Shown here: piece by piece, positions 17,276-20,563 of the stretch | How the letters are laid out: every line of letters begins with the position of its first letter | Numbering within the stretch: position 1 is the stretch's first letter | From: Azolla pinnata | Taxonomy: Eukaryota > Streptophyta > Polypodiopsida > Salviniales > Salviniaceae | Reading direction: 5' to 3' | NCBI GenBank assembly: GCA_037176905.1 | Contig: JBBBWG010011591.1 | Location: 1 to 20,563, forward strand | DNA: 20,563 nucleotides | Made by a program: the position numbers and the translations under genes | Notes under the pieces: model-generated | The model's input: the letters and a program-made list of their open reading frames with translations, nothing else | What the model was told of the DNA's origin: nothing | Databases searched by the model: none

Positions 17276-18130
17276 GTATATATATTGTGCATGTTTGTGT
17301 GCGCATTGATGGGTACTGAGACATGCTTGATGCTTGATCGATCGGCTGATCGGCCGACGTTTATATGGCGTTCAGTAACGGGAAAACTGCATATTATGTC
17401 GAACCTGCATGAACTGGCTCTGCCCAATAGCGCCGATGATTGCGTATGGAGAAGGGAGCTGCGAATCGCGCTATTGAAAAGAGTTTCAAGTTACTGCCGA
17501 GAGAGAAAGAGGGGGGGGGGAGGGGTTGAGATGGATAGGCTTGCGCTCAGAAACCCGTCGGAAACAACGACTTCCGAAGTCGTCGAGACCTCCTCGTTGC
17601 TGTTTATTCGACTCGATTCCGAATCGCCAGTTCGATGCATTTACGTGACACTGATCAAGCGAGAAGGATTCCCCCGCTTTTCCACGGAGAGAGCAATAAA
17701 AGGGGAGAGCTCATCAGAAGGATTCCGTTCGTCATCGAATCCGGCATTGAAAGCCAAGCATGAAGCTTGTTTCTTCTACCGAGGACTTGCCCGGCCGCTT
17801 GGCCACCGATCGCACACGAATCGCGTGCCAGTTTCCCTCCTTCGCCTTCTTCTTCTTCTTCTTCTTCTTCTTCATCATCATCATATACTTCTTCTTCTTC
17901 GAGCCAAGGGGGGGAAAAAAAAACAAAACGTAAAGTGTAACCGCAAGTCGTGACGCAAACTGAGCCTTTTTTTAATTTTCGAAACCATGAGCACGAATCG
18001 AAGGGCGCGCGGGGCGGAGAAAAGCGATCCTTTTCGGCTCCGAAACCGTCGCCGATCCGATCCGATCGGCGCACCACTGGATTTATCCGTCGAAAAAAAA
18101 CGGCGCAACGATTACTAGCATTGCGTGCAC

Positions 18131-18637
18131 GATGATGATGATGATGATGGCGGTGGTGGTGGCGATGATGATGATGATGGTGGTGATGGTGGTGATGGTA
18201 ATGGTGATGGTAATGGTGATGATAATGGTGATGGTAATGGTGATGATAATGGTGATGATGGTGATGATGATGATGATGGTGGTGATGATGATGATGGTGG
18301 TGATGTTGGTGATGGTGGTGATGGTGGTGATGATGATGGTGCTGTTGCTGATGATGATGGTGGTGATGGTGATGGTGGTGGTGATGGTGAAGGTGATGAC
18401 AGTGGTGGTGGTGGTGGTGATGATGTTGATGATGGTGATGATGGTGATGGTGGTGGTGGTGATGATTCCGATGATGATGGTGATGATGGTGCTGATGCTG
18501 GGGATGATGATGGTGATGGTGATGATGGTGGTGGTGGTGATGATGATGGTGATGATGGTGGTCATGATGGTGGTGATGGTGGTGATGATGATAATGGTGG
18601 TGATGATGATGATGATCATCATCATCATCATCATGGT
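18131..18637. repeat. GAT/GGT trinucleotide array, about 510 bp
   Basis: Nearly every triplet is GAT or GGT (plus strand), with scattered AAT, GCT, GTT, CAT and GAA interruptions. It ends in a CATCAT run beside GATGAT, which can pair as a small hairpin (about 18604-18634). All three plus-strand frames and a minus-strand frame stay open, giving Asp/Gly, Met/Val and Ile/Thr polymers. That is expected of the repeat and is not evidence of coding. Confidence 0.97.
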
Positions 18638-19826
18638 GGTGGTGGCCGCGGTAAGTATGTATGCAAAACTAGAATTCCAAGAAGAAGAAACAGATCCCCT
18701 ACAAATCGATCACGTGCCTGAACAGAGAGTTGATCGATGATGTTTCGATTCTTATCGGCGATATCGGATCTTTTCTTTTTTAATCCAGAGTAAAACTCCT
18801 TTCGATCGATATTAGCTAGGAAATCGGCCACCTAAACTCGACCGTTGCATCTGTTCAAACATTACAAATCGGCCGATCCATCAACCGACGATGTGGTAAG
18901 TATGTCCAAACGGTATTTTCAGTTCCGCACTCTTCCCCAGTTAAACAAGAGTAAAAACACATATTTGTTCCAGTTCTTTTTCCGAAATCAGATGCTTCAT
19001 TATAAACAAATGTTTCGGGCGGAAGCTTGTAAAGCTGTTGACATCCTTTAGTACAGTTATACCTCTCGCGGGTTACTTTTTTCATCTGATTCAGTCGATG
19101 AACCATCTCACTTGAGCTGGCTCAAGCCACTAATTTGGCATCAGAAAGCCTAACCATTATTGTAATGTATTGCCCTCTTAACGTCCAAACAATCTGGTAG
19201 TTTCTGTTGGCGGCACTACAACTCCTCGAGAACCATTTTGTACATTAAGCCTTTCGTCCAACAACAAAAGACTCAAGAACTCCCACTTGATAAGATCTTG
19301 TGCCCTGTGATCCTCGATGCATATCTTGATTTCTCAATTGATGGCAAACCCAATTCAAAGTAACCCAATATACGCAGCTTAGCCATGTTACATCAGTGAT
19401 AGCAGATGTTGCTCTCGAGCTGCGCAATCACGCTTTCCTTTGGAACAGAAAATGTCGTGGACAAATTGCTGATACAGGCCCCAGATCAGCATATTCTGGC
19501 CATCCAAGCGCAGAAGCATTCGGACTGATCGACTCATCAATTCGTCGAGATCCGTGCGTTCACTTTGGACTCTTTTCGATGCGCATCCTCGGCACCAAGC
19601 CAAGTTGTTTTGAGTGGCAAGAACATGTTTCGAACGAATCGGTCATGATCAACCAACCAGGTCTCGATGGGGCTGGTCATATTTTGCTCGCTCGATCACA
19701 CGACCAACTCGTGGGGAAATTCATCTCCCGGGGAAAATCGGGAATTCGTGCACCAACAGTCTCATGCATTTGCTTCTTGACCACAGTAAGGTGCCATGGT
19801 GTCTCCAAGATGGAGCCCCAAGATTC
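18638..19826. other. Region without a recognisable gene
   Basis: About 1.2 kb. GTAAGTATGT, a strong splice-donor sequence, appears twice (18651-18660 and 18896-18905), but no convincing exon precedes either; the first follows the GAT/GGT array. Several frames of 60-148 codons exist on both strands (for example 19396-19842 plus, which starts with GTG and has no early Met). None shows a family motif. Confidence 0.45.
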
Positions 19827-19915
19827 AGGGTTTAGGGTTTAGGGTTTAGAGCAATGAAGATATGGTGAAGAATCTTGGGGGTTTAGAGCAATGAAGATAT
19901 GGTAAAGAATCTTGG
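19816..19915 (+). promoter_or_regulatory. Telo-box cluster with 37-bp tandem repeat, upstream of the last gene
   Basis: AGGGTTT is repeated three times (19827-19847), the plant telomere unit, known in promoters as the telo-box. It runs into two 37-base copies beginning GGGTTTAGAGCAATGAAGAT (19842-19878 and 19879-19915), nearly identical. CCCCAAGATTC (19816-19826) is the exact reverse complement of GAATCTTGGGG (19870-19880), so the telo-box lies in the loop of a possible hairpin. It lies about 400 bases before the ATG at 20249, which suits a promoter role; that is inferred. Confidence 0.6.
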
Positions 19916-19999
19916 ATATTCCCTCAGGACACACATACCTAGAATATGCTGTGAGTTGCAATTGTCTCTTGGTTTGTGGAAGAAGATGGAAGAAGAAGC

Positions 20000-20215
20000 A
20001 TCTGCCCCAATTTCAATCAATCAGCTGCAAGAGAAAGGAGGAAGGAGGAGGGAGGAGGAAGGAAGGAGGAGGAGGACCCAGCTCAGGAAAAAAGTAGTGG
20101 ATATGGATGGATGAGAGAGAAGAAGAAGAGGGAGGAAGAAGGAGAGGGAAGAAGGAGAAGGAGAAGAGAAGAGAAGAGAAGTGAAGAGAAAGTGGAGAGG
20201 AGAGCAGAGGAGAGC
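20000..20215 (+). repeat. Purine-rich (GGA/GAA)n tract in the 5' leader region of the last gene
   Basis: About 200 bases almost entirely of A and G on the plus strand, with irregular GGAGGA, GAAGAA and AGAGA units. GA-rich tracts are common in plant core promoters and 5' UTRs. Open frames across it are by-products of composition. Confidence 0.8.
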
Positions 20216-20248
20216 TTGTGCTTTCAATCCTAAGTATTGTTAAAAGCT

Positions 20249-20485
20249 ATGGCTGGAGCTGCTGTCTCCCCTGTTTCCTGCTTCTGCAACACTAGAAGCA
20301 GCAAACTTACTTCATCTTTCCTTCCTCCTCGACCTTCTCCTTCTGCTTCTCCTTCTTCTTCTTCTTCTTCTTCTTCTTCTTCTTCTTCTTCTTCTTCTTC
20401 TTCTGGACGCATCTTCCTCGTGTCGCCCCGAGCTGTCTCCGACTCTCCCAGCGATGATGTTTGCTTGGACCCAGCAGCCGGAGAA
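20249..20485 (+). CDS. First exon of an unidentified gene with a plastid transit-like leader
   Basis: ATG at 20249 (MAGAAVSPVSCFCNTRSSKL) follows an in-frame TAA near 20231. The leader is typical of chloroplast transit peptides: Ala second-position region, many Ser, Thr, Pro and Arg, almost no acidic residues. It contains a run of 17 Ser encoded by TCT (20354-20404), then GRIFLVSPRAVSDSPSDD and CLDPAAGEV. At 20486 the sequence GTATCT follows a complete codon, and a (TC)n run continues to the edge of the window. I place the splice donor there, because the alternative is a protein continuing as dozens of Ser-Leu pairs. The mature protein is outside the window and its function cannot be told. 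The in-frame continuation to 20563 remains possible. Confidence 0.65.
20354..20404 (+). repeat. (TCT)17 microsatellite coding poly-Ser
   Basis: Seventeen uninterrupted TCT triplets in frame in the putative transit peptide, flanked by further TCT/CCT triplets. Confidence 0.95.
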
Positions 20486-20486
20486 G

Positions 20487-20488
<2 letters not shown>

Positions 20489-20563
<75 letters not shown>
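20489..20563 (+). repeat. (TC)n dinucleotide repeat running off the right edge
   Basis: Uninterrupted TC for 75 bases to the last base of the window, so its full length is unknown. It probably lies just inside intron 1 of the last gene. Confidence 0.97.

Larger units (their letters stand above)
16739..18124. other. Kinase 5' flank with simple repeats; no gene recognised
   Basis: Upstream side of the kinase gene on the minus strand. It contains several simple tandem repeats (17037-17099, 17167-17182, 17213-17275), a G run at about 17512-17521 and a mixed CTT/CAT run at about 17846-17900. A plus-strand frame opening with ATG at 17267 and ending at 17953 (228 codons) begins inside a simple repeat and ends in Leu/His runs. 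It matches nothing I know and is more likely chance. Confidence 0.5.

Noticed and set aside
17267..17953. Plus-strand 228-codon open frame
   Set aside because: It begins inside a TGATGAT repeat, ends in Leu/His runs from a CTT/CAT repeat, and shows no domain or transit features. Probably chance.
18083..18740. Long frames of Asp/Gly, Met/Val and Ile/Thr polymers
   Set aside because: All frames are open because the array lacks stop triplets. Composition alone explains them.
18651..18905. Pair of GTAAGTATGT donor-like sites as evidence for a spliced gene
   Set aside because: No exon with coding character precedes either site and no matching acceptor/exon pair could be built by eye.
19396..19842. 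Plus-strand 148-codon frame
   Set aside because: It has only a GTG at its start, no recognisable motif, and runs into the telo-box repeat. Overlapping minus-strand frames are equally open. I also considered a retrotransposon gag relic, but no zinc knuckle or other hallmark is visible.
1..20563. CRISPR arrays, bacterial operons, IS elements
   Set aside because: The gene structures, introns and repeats are those of a plant nuclear genome. None of the tandem repeats has the repeat-spacer form.

Overview
The window is nuclear DNA of a land plant. Evidence: three intronless PLS-class pentatricopeptide-repeat (PPR) genes, an intron-rich plant CDK-like kinase with GT-AG introns, the N-terminus of a plant A-type cytochrome P450, a plant-type TTTAGGG (telo-box) motif, and the start of a gene with a chloroplast transit-like leader. 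The very uniform PPR repeats of E-type proteins without a DYW domain suggest a seedless vascular plant such as a fern. That is an inference from style, not a database match.

Layout: (1) 1-424, minus: 5' end of a P450 gene running off the left edge, GC-rich. (2) 1122-2825, plus: PPR protein A (567 aa). (3) 4237-6237, minus: PPR protein B (666 aa), convergent with A. (4) 6238-7566: a mosaic island between divergent genes B and C. It holds broken pieces of three genes in this window: an inverted piece of gene B, an exon plus intron copied from the kinase gene, and an inverted piece of gene C. (5) 7567-11160, plus: PPR protein C (1197 aa), about ten P-L-S triplets with a non-PPR linker in the middle. 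(6) 11161-12642: 3' flanks with an ~80-bp tandem repeat and a palindromic copy of a 32-bp element also present in kinase intron 6. (7) 12643-16738, minus: seven-exon kinase (641 aa) of the IBS1/At1g54610-like CDK group, probably N-myristoylated. (8) 16739-20248: no recognisable protein gene, but many simple repeats, including a ~510-bp GAT/GGT array, a telo-box hairpin and a purine-rich tract. (9) 20249-end, plus: first exon of a gene whose Ser-rich leader looks like a plastid transit peptide; it probably ends at a splice donor directly before a (TC)n run at the right edge.

The genes do not form a pathway. The PPR proteins are expected to bind organellar RNA, mainly for C-to-U editing in this class; the kinase is probably a membrane-associated CDK-like signalling enzyme; the P450 is probably an ER-anchored mono-oxygenase. 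The most unusual part is the 6.4-7.3 kb island, where fragments of both flanking PPR genes and of the kinase (with its intron, so copied through DNA) sit side by side and inverted relative to their sources.
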